Shown: positions 33,679 through 43,150, counted from the stretch's first letter. The stretch: DNA of 64,000 nt from Ruminococcus sp. AM36-2AA (GCF_003461955.1 NZ_QTYB01000001.1:240332-304331); one strand, 5' to 3'. The notes: a model not told the origin generated them from the letters alone. Program-made: numbers and translations.

Positions 33679-36600
33679 TTAGTCTTCTTTCTTATCTGCT
33701 CCGTAAAGAGTGATAAGTTTCTGCAGATACTCATATCTAGCCTGAGCCTCAGACTCGTTCTTAGCGAACAGTCTAGCAGCTTTCTCAGGATTCTGACGCT
33801 GCAGAGAGTTGTAACGAACCTCACCGTTCAGGAAGTCCATATAGTTCTCCATATCCGGTGTCTTGGAATCAAGGCTGAACTTGTTCTCAGCAGCCGGGTT
33901 GAATCTGAAGTTGTGCCAGTATCCGCACTTAACTGCCAGCTCTTCCTCTGTCTGAGCTTTGCTCATACCTTTCTTGATACCATGGTTGATACATGGAGCA
34001 TAAGCAATGATCAGGGATGGTCCCGGATATGCCTCTGCCTCTGCAATTGCTTTTACAGTCTGGTTGAAGTCAGCACCCATGGAGATCTGTGCTACGTATA
34101 CATAGCCATAGCTCATTGCGATAGATGCCATATCTTTCTTCTTAGTCTCTTTTCCGCCTGCTGCGAACTGAGCGATCGCACCTGTCGGTGTAGACTTGGA
34201 AGACTGTCCGCCTGTGTTGGAGTAAACCTCTGTATCGAATACCATAACGTTGATGTCGCGTCCGCTTGCGAGAACGTGGTCAACACCGCCGAATCCGATA
34301 TCGTAAGCCCATCCGTCACCACCGAAGATCCACTGGGATTTCTTGGAGAGAAAGTCTTTCTGTGCAAGGATCTCTTTAGCCTTGTCACATCCACAAGCCT
34401 CAAGAGCTGCAACGAGTTTCTCTGTAGCTGCACCATTTGTTGCGCCTACAGCGTAAGTATCCAGCCATTCCTGACCAGCTGCTTTAACGTCCTCGTTTGT
34501 TCCGTTAGCTACAAGGTCTTCAATCTTTTCTTTCAGACCGCCACGGATCGCACGCTGTGCAAGAAGCATACCATAACCAAACTCTGCGTTATCCTCGAAC
34601 AGAGAGTTGGACCATGCAGGACCCTGTCCCTTAGCGTTTGTTGTGTATGGTGTAGATGGTGAAGAGTTACCCCAGATAGAGGAGCATCCTGTAGCATTTG
34701 CAATGTACATTCTGTCACCAAAGAGCTGTGTGATCAGCTTAGCGTATGGTGTCTCACCACAACCTGCACAAGCGCCGGAGAACTCAAGGAGTGGCTGTTT
34801 GAACTGGCTGCCTTTTACAGTTGTCTCTTTATATTTAGCGATAACGTCTTCCTTCTGAGGAAGTGTTACACCGTAATCGAAGTATTTCTGCTCTCCTGCG
34901 TTAGCTTCAAGTGGAGCCATCTCAAGAGCTTTGTTGCCTTTCTTTCCTGGGCAGACATTTGCACAGGAACCACATCCTGTACAGTCAAGAGCGGATACAG
35001 TCATTGTGAATGTATAGTCTTTCATTCCTGTAAGCGGAAGTGTCTTGATTCCCTCTGGAGCGTTAGCTGTCTCATCTGCTGTCATGGCAACCGGACGGAT
35101 TGCAGCATGCGGGCAGACATATGCACAACGGTTACACTGGATACAGTTGTCCGGAACCCATACAGGAACGTTAACTGCGATACCACGTTTCTCATATGCA
35201 GCTGTTCCGGATGGTGTTGTACCATCTACATAATCCTTGAATGCAGATACCGGGAGGCTGTTACCTTCCTGAGCATTGATCTTGCACTGGATGTTGTTTA
35301 CGAAGTCCTGAGCTTCCTGAGCACCGTGGGATGCGTGAGACATGAAGAGTCCCTCGTCCTCAGCGTTCTTCCAGCTCTCCGGAACCTGAACCTCTACGAC
35401 CTGTTTAGCACCGGCATCGATAGCTGCCCAGTTCTTCTTAACAACGTCATCACCCTTACGTCCGTAAGTAGCCTTAGCAGCGGCTTTCATAAGCTCGATA
35501 GCCTGCTCCTCAGGAATGATTCCTGTAAGTTTGAAGAATGCGGACTGAAGGATTGTGTTGATACGTGTTGGTCCCATGCCAGTCTCAATACCGATCTTAA
35601 CACCGTCGATGGTGTAGAATTTGATATTGTGGTTAGCGATGAAAGCTTTAACCTGTCCTGGAAGATGTTTCTCAAGTCCTTCCATATCCCAAGCACAGTT
35701 CAGAAGGAATGTACCTCCGTCAACAAGCTCCTGTACCATGTTATATTTGTTAACATAGGACGGATTATGACATGCAACGAAGTTTGCTTTGTGGATCAGG
35801 TATGTGGATTTGATCGGTTTCTTACCGAAACGAAGGTGAGACATTGTAACACCGCCGGACTTCTTGGAGTCATAATCGAAGTAAGCCTGAGCGTACATGT
35901 CTGTGTTATCACCGATGATCTTGATAGAGTTCTTGTTAGCACCTACAGTACCATCAGCTCCAAGTCCCCAGAACTTGCAGTTTGTTGTTCCCTCTGGTGT
36001 TGTAACAAGTGGTGCACCTGTCTCAAGAGAAAGGTTTGTAACATCATCAACGATACCGATTGTGAATTTCTCTTTCTCAGTGTTCTCATATACTGCTACG
36101 ATCTGTGCAGGTGTTGTATCTTTGGAACCAAGTCCGTAACGTCCTGTAAAGATCTTAACATCGCTGAACTTGCTGTCGCGAAGAGCTGCAACAACATCAA
36201 GATACAGAGGCTCGCCAAGAGCTCCTGGCTCTTTTGTTCTGTCAAGAACAGAGATCTGCTTAACTGTATCCGGGATTGCATCGATAAGAGCCTGTGCACA
36301 GAATGGTCTGTAAAGACGAACTTTAACAACACCGACTTTCTTACCAGCTGCCATAAGGTAATCGATTGTCTCCTCGATGGTATCGTTTACGGAACCCATA
36401 GCTACGATGATGTGCTCAGCGTCAGCAGCTCCGTAGTAGTTGAACAGTTTGTAGTCTGTTCCGATCTTCTCGTTAACTTTGTCCATATACTCCTGAACAA
36501 CTGCCGGAAGAGCGTCATAATATGGGTTACATGCCTCTCTTGCCTGGAAGAAGATATCCGGGTTCTGTGCAGAACCTCTCTGACATGGATGGTTCGGGTT

Positions 36601-37224
36601 CAGAGCGCGGTTACGGAACTCTGCGATAGCATCCATATCTGCCATATCTTTCAGATCTTCATAGTCCCATGTCTCGATCTTCTGGATCTCATGAGATGTA
36701 CGGAATCCGTCGAAGAAGTTGATGAACGGAACTTTTCCTTTGATTGCTGCAAGATGAGCAACCGGTGTAAGGTCCATAACCTCCTGTACAGAAGACTCAC
36801 AAAGCATTGCACATCCAGTCTGACGACAGGCCATAACGTCGGAATGGTCACCGAAAATACAAAGTGCGTGGGAAGCAAGTGCACGGGCAGATACGTTGAT
36901 AACTCCCGGAAGCTGCTCACCAGCAATCTTGTAAAGGTTCGGGATCATAAGCAGAAGACCCTGGGAAGCTGTGTAGGTTGTAGTCAGGGCACCTGCTGCC
37001 AGAGAACCGTGAACAGCACCTGCTGCACCAGCCTCAGACTGCATCTCTGTAACCTGTACTTCCTGTCCAAAGATGTTCTTTCTTCCCTGAGTTGCCCACT
37101 CGTCTGTTGCCTCAGCCATTACAGATGAAGGGGTAATCGGGTAAATAGCAGCTACATCAGAAAAAGCATATGATGCATGAGCGGCTGCATGGTTACCATC
37201 CATGGTTTTCATCTTTCTTGCCAT
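33679..37224 (-). CDS. nifJ: Pyruvate:ferredoxin (flavodoxin) oxidoreductase
   Basis: 1181 residues, the single-chain homodimeric form. It starts MARKMKTMDGNHAAAHASYA. Two ferredoxin-type [4Fe-4S] motifs are seen, CIQCNRCAYVCPH and CTGCGSCANVCPG. The proximal cluster Cys is in CAGCGETPY, and the C-terminal thiamine-diphosphate domain has GGDGWAYDIGFGG and SNTGGQSSKSTPTGA. It oxidises pyruvate to acetyl-CoA and CO2, reducing ferredoxin, the central step of anaerobic fermentation. The strong ribosome-binding site and regular codon use suggest high expression. It is transcribed alone from 37325 to the terminator at 33591. Confidence 0.98.
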   Translation of the reverse strand: MARKMKTMDGNHAAAHASYAFSDVAAIYPITPSSVMAEATDEWATQGRKNIFGQEVQVTEMQSEAGAAGAVHGSLAAGALTTTYTASQGLLLMIPNLYKIAGEQLPGVINVSARALASHALCIFGDHSDVMACRQTGCAMLCESSVQEVMDLTPVAHLAAIKGKVPFINFFDGFRTSHEIQKIETWDYEDLKDMADMDAIAEFRNRALNPNHPCQRGSAQNPDIFFQAREACNPYYDALPAVVQEYMDKVNEKIGTDYKLFNYYGAADAEHIIVAMGSVNDTIEETIDYLMAAGKKVGVVKVRLYRPFCAQALIDAIPDTVKQISVLDRTKEPGALGEPLYLDVVAALRDSKFSDVKIFTGRYGLGSKDTTPAQIVAVYENTEKEKFTIGIVDDVTNLSLETGAPLVTTPEGTTNCKFWGLGADGTVGANKNSIKIIGDNTDMYAQAYFDYDSKKSGGVTMSHLRFGKKPIKSTYLIHKANFVACHNPSYVNKYNMVQELVDGGTFLLNCAWDMEGLEKHLPGQVKAFIANHNIKFYTIDGVKIGIETGMGPTRINTILQSAFFKLTGIIPEEQAIELMKAAAKATYGRKGDDVVKKNWAAIDAGAKQVVEVQVPESWKNAEDEGLFMSHASHGAQEAQDFVNNIQCKINAQEGNSLPVSAFKDYVDGTTPSGTAAYEKRGIAVNVPVWVPDNCIQCNRCAYVCPHAAIRPVAMTADETANAPEGIKTLPLTGMKDYTFTMTVSALDCTGCGSCANVCPGKKGNKALEMAPLEANAGEQKYFDYGVTLPQKEDVIAKYKETTVKGSQFKQPLLEFSGACAGCGETPYAKLITQLFGDRMYIANATGCSSIWGNSSPSTPYTTNAKGQGPAWSNSLFEDNAEFGYGMLLAQRAIRGGLKEKIEDLVANGTNEDVKAAGQEWLDTYAVGATNGAATEKLVAALEACGCDKAKEILAQKDFLSKKSQWIFGGDGWAYDIGFGGVDHVLASGRDINVMVFDTEVYSNTGGQSSKSTPTGAIAQFAAGGKETKKKDMASIAMSYGYVYVAQISMGADFNQTVKAIAEAEAYPGPSLIIAYAPCINHGIKKGMSKAQTEEELAVKCGYWHNFRFNPAAENKFSLDSKTPDMENYMDFLNGEVRYNSLQRQNPEKAARLFAKNESEAQARYEYLQKLITLYGADKKED

Positions 37225-37261
37225 TTGTTTATTCCTCCTTAAAGGTTTGTTGAAAATATAT

Positions 37262-37285
37262 TTTTAGGCTGTCAAGGGCCTAAAA
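37262..37285 (-). promoter_or_regulatory. Inverted repeat in the nifJ leader, possible operator
   Basis: TTTTAGGC (37262-37269) and GCCTAAAA (37278-37285) form an exact 8-bp inverted repeat just downstream of the predicted transcription start, 37 bp before the nifJ ATG. It could be a repressor site or RNA hairpin. The Rrf2 gene upstream is a natural candidate regulator. Confidence 0.5.
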
Positions 37286-37296
37286 TTCCATTGGTT

Positions 37297-37325
37297 ATTA
37301 TAGCATAGATTCCCAGTTATGTCCA
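37297..37325 (-). promoter_or_regulatory. Promoter of nifJ
   Basis: On the minus strand TGGACA (37325-37320) and TATAAT (37302-37297) are 17 bp apart, a near-consensus vegetative promoter. Confidence 0.65.
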
Positions 37326-37474
37326 TTTTCTTTCGCTGTTTTTTGTATATTATCATGTACAAACGTTGTTATCTTTTTGACAAGAAAAAAGAGCCGGTCA
37401 GAAACTTTTTCATTGCTCCCTCCCCGCTCTTCTTATTATCTTATCATACGCTTATTTCCGCCTGTCACAGCAGT

Positions 37475-37888
37475 TTACTGCTCCTCTTTCTCAAAAAGAT
37501 CTTTCATGGATTTCCGCCGGAGCATCGCCCACAGCTGTCCCTGAATCTCTTTCAGTTCGTCATGAGCATAACATGGCACACCGTCCTGGCCGTTTCTTGA
37601 ACATTCACATTTTCCATTCAGGCACTCAATGATCGACATGTCGGAATCAATCGCACTATATATATCATATAATGTCAGATCCGCAGGATCTCTCTTCAGG
37701 GCATATCCGCCATGAACTCCGCGATATCCTTCCACAATTCCCGCATTCTGAAGTTTCTTCAGTATTTTGTAGGCAAAAGGTGCTGTAATCGCCTCCCTCT
37801 CGCAGATCTCACTGACGCTTAAACGCGTCTCCCCCATCAATGCGCGGACAACCCGCATCGCATAATCGCTTTCTCTGGTGATAAACAT
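37475..37888 (-). CDS. Rrf2-family transcriptional regulator (probable Fe-S sensor)
   Basis: 137 residues. The winged helix starts MFITRESDYAMRVVRALMGE, with the Rrf2 signature KKLQNAGIVEGYRGVHGGYAL. A cysteine cluster in CLNGKCECSRNGQDGVPCYA resembles the cluster loop of IscR/NsrR-type proteins. Rrf2 proteins sense Fe-S status, redox or NO. It is oriented the same way as nifJ, 250 bp upstream, with the nifJ promoter and an inverted repeat in between. Control of nifJ (Fe-S-rich) is inferred. Confidence 0.92.
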   Translation of the reverse strand: MFITRESDYAMRVVRALMGETRLSVSEICEREAITAPFAYKILKKLQNAGIVEGYRGVHGGYALKRDPADLTLYDIYSAIDSDMSIIECLNGKCECSRNGQDGVPCYAHDELKEIQGQLWAMLRRKSMKDLFEKEEQ

Positions 37889-38223
37889 CTCTAACCTCTC
37901 TTCTGTTCAACTAAGCTGCTGATTTATGATAATTTCCGCCCCTGTCTGTACCGACACGTTCCCGGGTGTTTCATTCGTGTCAGGATACATCCTTGATTTC
38001 GGGCTGCTCTGTTTATCATATACGTCAGTATAACGCATTTTTTTCAATAATAAAAGGTTATTATTTTCCTGTAATCCATTGTAAACCCGCTGTTTTCCCT
38101 CTATTTATGTAAAAAAGAAAAATACAGCTTGCAAATTTTTCAGTTTACGGTACAATAGGAAACGATTGTAATGTTATACTATGTAATTGAAACGATTTTT
38201 ATTAATGAAAAAAGAGGTATGAT
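37889..38223. other. Divergent intergenic region between Rrf2 and ABC-F genes
   Basis: No gene. A promoter for the ABC-F gene (38129-38156) is visible, followed by two GAAACGATT direct repeats (starting 38159 and 38190) flanking a TATACT box in the leader. The Rrf2 promoter should lie in the left half but no convincing boxes stand out. Confidence 0.5.
38129..38156 (+). promoter_or_regulatory. Promoter of the ABC-F gene
   Basis: TTGCAA (38129-38134) and TACAAT (38151-38156), 16-bp spacing, 68 bp before the start codon. Confidence 0.45.
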
Positions 38224-39864
38224 ATGATTTCAGCAAACAACATCACACTGCGTGTTGGAAAAAAAGCACTTTTTGAAGACGTTAACATCAAATTTACAGA
38301 AGGCAACTGCTATGGATTGATCGGCGCCAACGGCGCAGGAAAATCTACATTCCTCAAGATCCTCTCAGGCCAGCTCGAACCAACGAAAGGTGATATCGTA
38401 ATCACACCTGGACAGAGACTTTCTTTCCTGCAGCAGGATCATTTCAAATATGATGCCTACCCTGTTCTGGATACCGTTATCATGGGTAACGAAAGGCTTT
38501 ATCAGATCATGAAAGAAAAAGAAGCCATCTACGCAAAAGAGGATTTCACAGACGAAGATGGTATCCGTGCCAGCGAACTTGAGGGTGAATTTGCAGAGAT
38601 GAACGGATGGGAAGCAGAATCCGACGCCGCCACTCTTCTCAACGGTCTCGGTGTCGACACAGAGTTCCACTACACACAGATGGCAGATCTTACCGGTAGT
38701 ATGAAAGTCAAGGTCCTGCTTGCACAGGCTCTTTTCGGAAATCCGGATATCCTTCTTCTGGATGAGCCTACCAACCATCTGGATCTTCCTGCTATTGAAT
38801 GGCTGGAAGAATTCCTGATCAACTTTGACAATACCGTCATCGTAGTATCCCATGACCGTTATTTTCTGAATAAAGTCTGCACACATACTGCTGATATTGA
38901 CTATGGAAAGATTCAGCTCTATGCCGGAAACTATGATTTCTGGTTTGAGTCCAGCCAGCTTCTGATCAAACAGATGAAAGAAGCCAATAAGAAAAAAGAG
39001 GAAAAGATCAAAGAACTTCAGGAATTCATCTCCCGTTTCAGCGCCAATGCTTCCAAATCCAAGCAGGCAACTTCCAGAAAACGTGCTCTGGAAAAAATCC
39101 AGCTGGATGACATGCGTCCTTCCAGCCGTAAATATCCATATATCGACTTCCGTCCAAACCGTGAGATCGGAAATGAAGTTCTTATGGTTGAAAATCTTTC
39201 CAAGACAATTGATGGTGTCAAAGTTCTGGATAACATTTCCTTCACACTGGGTCGCGAGGATAAAGTTGCTTTCGTAGGTGCCAACGAGCAGGCGATCACA
39301 ACTTTCTTTAAGATCCTCACAGGTGAGATGGAGCCGGATGAAGGTAATTATAAATGGGGTGTCACTACTTCCCAGGCATATTTTCCGAAGGACAACACTC
39401 AGGAATTTGATAATGACCTCACGATTACAGACTGGCTGACACAGTATTCCGAGATTAAGGACGCAACTTATGTCCGTGGATTCCTTGGTCGTATGCTTTT
39501 CCCGGGTGAAGACGGTGTAAAACGTGTCCGTGTTCTTTCCGGTGGTGAAAAAGTTCGCTGCCTTCTTTCCAAGATGATGATCTCCGGAGCCAATATTCTG
39601 ATCCTGGATGAGCCTACCAACCATCTGGATATGGAATCCATTACTGCACTTAACAACGGACTGATCAAATTTCCGGGTGTAATCCTTTTCACATCTCATG
39701 ATCATCAGTTTGTACAGACAACCGCAAACCGTATTATGGAAATTCTTCCTAACGGCAAACTGGTTGATAAAATCACAACTTATGATGAATATCTTGCCAG
39801 CGATGAAATGGCCAAGAAGCGTCACGTCTTCCAGGTTAATGAAGAAGACGCTCAGGATAACTAA
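38224..39864 (+). CDS. ABC-F family ATPase (YkpA/YbiT-like)
   Basis: 546 residues with two ATP-binding domains joined by a charged helical linker (about 240-310, KKKEEKIKELQEFISRF) and no membrane helices. Domain 1 has Walker A GANGAGKST and Walker B ILLLDEPTNHLD, but its signature is LTGSMKV instead of LSGGQ. Domain 2 has a normal signature LSGGEKV and Walker B LILDEPTNHLD, but its Walker A reads GANEQAITT, lacking the lysine. ABC-F proteins act on ribosomes, some giving antibiotic resistance. The degeneracy is probably typical of this subgroup. GAGGTATG upstream is weak. Confidence 0.93.
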   Translation: MISANNITLRVGKKALFEDVNIKFTEGNCYGLIGANGAGKSTFLKILSGQLEPTKGDIVITPGQRLSFLQQDHFKYDAYPVLDTVIMGNERLYQIMKEKEAIYAKEDFTDEDGIRASELEGEFAEMNGWEAESDAATLLNGLGVDTEFHYTQMADLTGSMKVKVLLAQALFGNPDILLLDEPTNHLDLPAIEWLEEFLINFDNTVIVVSHDRYFLNKVCTHTADIDYGKIQLYAGNYDFWFESSQLLIKQMKEANKKKEEKIKELQEFISRFSANASKSKQATSRKRALEKIQLDDMRPSSRKYPYIDFRPNREIGNEVLMVENLSKTIDGVKVLDNISFTLGREDKVAFVGANEQAITTFFKILTGEMEPDEGNYKWGVTTSQAYFPKDNTQEFDNDLTITDWLTQYSEIKDATYVRGFLGRMLFPGEDGVKRVRVLSGGEKVRCLLSKMMISGANILILDEPTNHLDMESITALNNGLIKFPGVILFTSHDHQFVQTTANRIMEILPNGKLVDKITTYDEYLASDEMAKKRHVFQVNEEDAQDN

Positions 39865-39896
39865 ATCTTTCATAACCAATTTTGATGTATGCACTT

Positions 39897-39936
39897 CCCC
39901 TGCCTGCTTATGCAAAAGCAGATGCAGGGGATTTTT
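39897..39936 (+). terminator. Terminator of the ABC-F gene
   Basis: CCCCTGC (39897-39903) pairs with GCAGGGG (39924-39930), followed by ATTTTTAT. Confidence 0.75.
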
Positions 39937-39952
39937 ATCCGTAAAAAAACTC

Positions 39953-39982
39953 CTGCCGCAAGTTTTCCTGCGGCAGAAGCTT
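39953..39982. terminator. Second bidirectional terminator before ybaK
   Basis: CTGCCGCA (39953-39960) pairs with TGCGGCAG (39969-39976), with A7 to the left and T6 to the right. Confidence 0.75.
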
Positions 39983-40008
39983 TTTTAGTATTTCTTTTTA
40001 GCAATCCT

Positions 40009-40488
40009 TTACTCCATTGTGATCGGAGCAAGTTTCCCCTGAGTCACATCCAGAAGGTCTTTAAGCGGAACTTTCAGAGTGAGTCCGACTCTTCCGCCGC
40101 TCACATAAATTTCCTCAAAATTCTCCGCTGACTGATCAAACACAACTGGATAATTCTTTTTCATTCCAAGCGGACTGCACCCGCCTCGAATATAACCTGT
40201 GATCTTCGTAAGATCTTTTACGTGGATCATGTCTACTGTCTTTTCTCCAACAGATTTCGCTGCCGCTTTACGATCTACTTCTTTCTCAATCGGTACCACA
40301 AATACATAATAGCCGCCGCTCTTTCCTTCCATGACCAGTGTTTTAAAAGACTGGTCATGAGGCGCACCGGTAAGATCCGCGCAATGGATCCCATCTATAA
40401 ATTCTCCACAGTCATATGTGATCGCCTCATATTTTACTTTTTTCCGGTCAAGCATTCTCATCGCATTGGTCTTTGCTTCTTTTCCCAT
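40009..40488 (-). CDS. ybaK: Cys-tRNA(Pro)/Cys-tRNA(Cys) deacylase YbaK
   Basis: 159 residues from MGKEAKTNAMRMLDRKKVKY. GAGGAG lies 8 bases upstream, favouring this ATG over the GTG three codons before. It has the INS/YbaK editing fold motifs: KTLVMEGKSGGYYVFVVPIE with the catalytic Lys, and IRGGCSPLGMKKNYPVV. It hydrolyses mischarged Cys-tRNA(Pro). Gap to the upstream membrane-protein gene is short, so co-transcription is possible. Confidence 0.95.
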   Translation of the reverse strand: MGKEAKTNAMRMLDRKKVKYEAITYDCGEFIDGIHCADLTGAPHDQSFKTLVMEGKSGGYYVFVVPIEKEVDRKAAAKSVGEKTVDMIHVKDLTKITGYIRGGCSPLGMKKNYPVVFDQSAENFEEIYVSGGRVGLTLKVPLKDLLDVTQGKLAPITME

Positions 40489-40512
40489 TTCTGTCACTCC
40501 TCAGGTTTTCTC

Positions 40513-41805
40513 TTACTTATCTTCCCATTCGTCATAATCTTCCGGATCCAGATCTGCCATATTTTCTATGTCCATCTGCCGTCTTCTTTGCTGCTGTTTT
40601 TCAAATTCAGCATATGTATTTGGATTTTGTGCCTCTTCCCTGTCCGGAATATCATATGGATCATAGTCTTCATTCATATCGATTTCTTCATAACCGGACT
40701 CTCTGTTATACCTTCGGCTCCTGGCACTATAAGAATTGCGACCTCTTCCAGGATCAGGTGAATAACTTTTTGAAGAGGTACCTGCCCTCCTGCGTTCTGA
40801 AGACGTAGTTCTGTCAGAAGCAGATCTCCTTCCACTGTAGGAACTGTTTCTGGAATTTCCACCTCTTCGGCTGTCAGAAGAACTGTTTGGATTTTCTCTT
40901 CTGCCTCCTGCCTTTCTGCCGGCAGGGGTTCTGCTGTCTTCGCCTCTGTTCCTTCTTCGCTCATCCGCAGAATCTCTACGTTCTGAACGATCCCCGTATC
41001 TTCCATCCCGACCGGAAGTTTTTCGGGAATGCCTTACCTCTGTGTCTGAATTACCCGTCCGGTCATCCCGATATCCACCTGCGGACTTTCTTCCACGATC
41101 ATCCGGTGCATATCCGAAATCGTGGTTTCTGTTTTCCGATATGTTCTTTCTTTTTCTGCTCCTCTCCTCTTCGTAGGGTTCGTCCTCGTCTTCGCTCTCC
41201 TCCTCTTCATCTCTGTCCTTATTAATGGCAAACTGGATCAGCATACCAAGAAGTGCAATTCCCACAGCCATACCAATTCCATAAGGAAACTGTGCAAGGC
41301 CTCCCATCTGAGCGATGGATAAACCAGCTAGAACTCCGCCAAGAACACTGGTTCCAATAATGATCACACCTTTTGCATAACGCATGGCAAGTGCACCAAG
41401 TCCTACACCGATCAGAATGCAGAGAAAAAAGGAAAAAGAACTGGTTGGATGGATCAGGTAAATACTCAAAGATATTCCGATACCAAATCCCAGTACAAAA
41501 ATACCTGCTCTGTAGACCAGGAATGAAACTATCGCCAGTACAATGCCAAATCCGGCCATGGCCCCTGCAATTATCATTTTATCCTGCACACCTGATATAT
41601 ATGTTGCGGCAAAACCGGCACCTGCACCAATGAGGAAGCCAAAGATCATCATCCAGAAACGTAAGATACGGTACCCGAGAATACAGTTCAAAAGTCCAAA
41701 CACACAGAGCACTCCATATACGATCATCATAAGCTGTCCAATCTGTTCCATACCTCCTGTCCTCTGTATAATGTCAAACACCCTCGATAACATATCCATA
41801 TTCAT
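40513..41805 (-). CDS. DUF4203-type polytopic membrane protein with Arg/Ser-rich cytoplasmic tail
   Basis: 430 residues. After a short N-terminus, seven or so hydrophobic helices span about 20-205 (ILGYRILRFWMMIFGFLIGA, VGLGALAMRYAKGVIIIGTS). A very charged tail of about 220 residues follows: first acidic (DEEEESEDEDEPYEEE), then Arg/Ser/Asn-rich and likely disordered (RRGGNSRNSSYSGRRSASDR). The membrane part resembles TMEM198/DUF4203. No enzyme motif. The tail could bind RNA or acidic polymers, which is only a composition-based guess. Confidence 0.8.
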   Translation of the reverse strand: MNMDMLSRVFDIIQRTGGMEQIGQLMMIVYGVLCVFGLLNCILGYRILRFWMMIFGFLIGAGAGFAATYISGVQDKMIIAGAMAGFGIVLAIVSFLVYRAGIFVLGFGIGISLSIYLIHPTSSFSFFLCILIGVGLGALAMRYAKGVIIIGTSVLGGVLAGLSIAQMGGLAQFPYGIGMAVGIALLGMLIQFAINKDRDEEEESEDEDEPYEEERSRKRKNISENRNHDFGYAPDDRGRKSAGGYRDDRTGNSDTEVRHSRKTSGRDGRYGDRSERRDSADERRRNRGEDSRTPAGRKAGGRRENPNSSSDSRRGGNSRNSSYSGRRSASDRTTSSERRRAGTSSKSYSPDPGRGRNSYSARSRRYNRESGYEEIDMNEDYDPYDIPDREEAQNPNTYAEFEKQQQRRRQMDIENMADLDPEDYDEWEDK

Positions 41806-41874
41806 TCGCTTACTCCTCTCTTCCTGAATTCATTATTCTGCCTGAAAATCTGCCGATCACTTCATGATCTTTAT

Positions 41875-43083
41875 TCAGAAAATCAGATATATGGTATAAA
41901 AATTATCCAGCACGCCGTAATGGTATTCCACCTGCCCAAGGCCATTCTGCTTCATATAATACTGAGCTACATTCTGCACTTCCCCATTATCCAGAAGTTC
42001 ATTGCAGACTGCAGCAAATGCCTCCTGATTGCTGAATTTAAATCGAACTACCGCAGCGCCATTATCCAAACGCATTTTGCAGTAATCATAAATAGTCTCC
42101 CAGTCATATCCGTCAAAACATCCCTGATTCAGAACATAGAAGTTCATGTCTTTTGCAGTACAGTCCGGAACAGTAAGTTCCTCCGATCTTATATATTTTT
42201 TTTCGTATTCTTCTGGAAAAGGGCAAAGATAATCATAAATAATCGTCTTATGTTCTTCCAGCTGTGCAGCATTCCCATTAAGAAAATCCGGCTGGTCACC
42301 ATTAGTAGCATCTACATAATAATACTCTCCATCCAGTTTTACAATATTCCATGCATGCCCTTCTGTACTTCCCTGCGTGCTTCCATCTACATAAATGCAC
42401 GGAACGCCTATTCTTTCCAGAAGATATTGAACTGCACCTGCATATCCCGCACAAACTGCCTCTTTTTTCCAGAAGACACCTGCAATACTCTGATCGTCAT
42501 CACTTGCCTGATATTGGGTATTATCAATCACATAAGTATAAACAATGCGGACTTTTTCATAATCACTGGCATCTGCCGGAATCAGACTGCTTACTTCCTG
42601 AAATCCAGCCTCCATGGCATTCTGAATCTCACTGATCTCACTTTCTGTATAAATATATCCCGGGGTAAAAGTGCAGTAATCACTGTCTGAATAAGTTGTT
42701 TTATAAATTTTTTCGTGGTTATGCACCCAGAATATCTCCGGATGATCCTTCAGAACCGCATGATAGCATCTGTCAATACTGTCATCCTGGGAAAGGGTCA
42801 GATAAAAGTCCTTTTCCCGTGCGCGAATGCCCTTCAGGAGTTCTCTGTAAACTCTCTGTTCTTCTTCATTTAACTGTTTAAAATAATATTCCTGATGTCC
42901 TTCCTCACTCTGTGCCACTTCCATCTGACGTAATTCTTCTACCTCTTCCGGTTCTCCCGACAAAACGCTCTTCGCAATAGAACGGATCTGATCCAATGTT
43001 CCGGCCCGAACGTAAAAAGGCTGCAACATAACAGATAATACGGTCAAAATTACCACCAGCCGGCAAAAAAATCCCTTTTTCAT
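41875..43083 (-). CDS. Secreted transglutaminase-like cysteine protease
   Basis: 402 residues. An N-terminal hydrophobic helix (FCRLVVILTVLSVMLQPFYV) serves as signal or anchor. The transglutaminase-like triad is present: Cys in WKKEAVCAGYAGAV, His in GHAWNIVKL and Asp in YYVDATNGD (about 210-270). These extracytoplasmic enzymes are usually peptidases or wall-processing enzymes. The next gene upstream encodes an NlpC/P60 wall hydrolase, separated by a terminator, so a shared cell-wall theme is likely but not shared transcription. Confidence 0.9.
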   Translation of the reverse strand: MKKGFFCRLVVILTVLSVMLQPFYVRAGTLDQIRSIAKSVLSGEPEEVEELRQMEVAQSEEGHQEYYFKQLNEEEQRVYRELLKGIRAREKDFYLTLSQDDSIDRCYHAVLKDHPEIFWVHNHEKIYKTTYSDSDYCTFTPGYIYTESEISEIQNAMEAGFQEVSSLIPADASDYEKVRIVYTYVIDNTQYQASDDDQSIAGVFWKKEAVCAGYAGAVQYLLERIGVPCIYVDGSTQGSTEGHAWNIVKLDGEYYYVDATNGDQPDFLNGNAAQLEEHKTIIYDYLCPFPEEYEKKYIRSEELTVPDCTAKDMNFYVLNQGCFDGYDWETIYDYCKMRLDNGAAVVRFKFSNQEAFAAVCNELLDNGEVQNVAQYYMKQNGLGQVEYHYGVLDNFYTIYLIF

Positions 43084-43120
43084 TTTTTATCCTCTTAATA
43101 TCCTAATACCGATTGTCAGA

Positions 43121-43150
43121 AAGGGCAGCCTCCCGCAGGAGACTGCCCTT
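43121..43150 (-). terminator. Terminator after the NlpC/P60 gene
   Basis: AAGGGCAG (43121-43128) and CTGCCCTT (43143-43150) form the stem of a hairpin lying between two leftward genes. Confidence 0.65.

Noticed and set aside
35107..37128. 673-codon open frame on the plus strand
   Set aside because: Antisense to nifJ; a Cys/Leu/Val-rich shadow product of the strong codon bias of nifJ, with no ribosome-binding site.
38365..39915. 516-codon open frame on the minus strand
   Set aside because: Antisense to the ABC-F gene, with no family similarity; a coding shadow.
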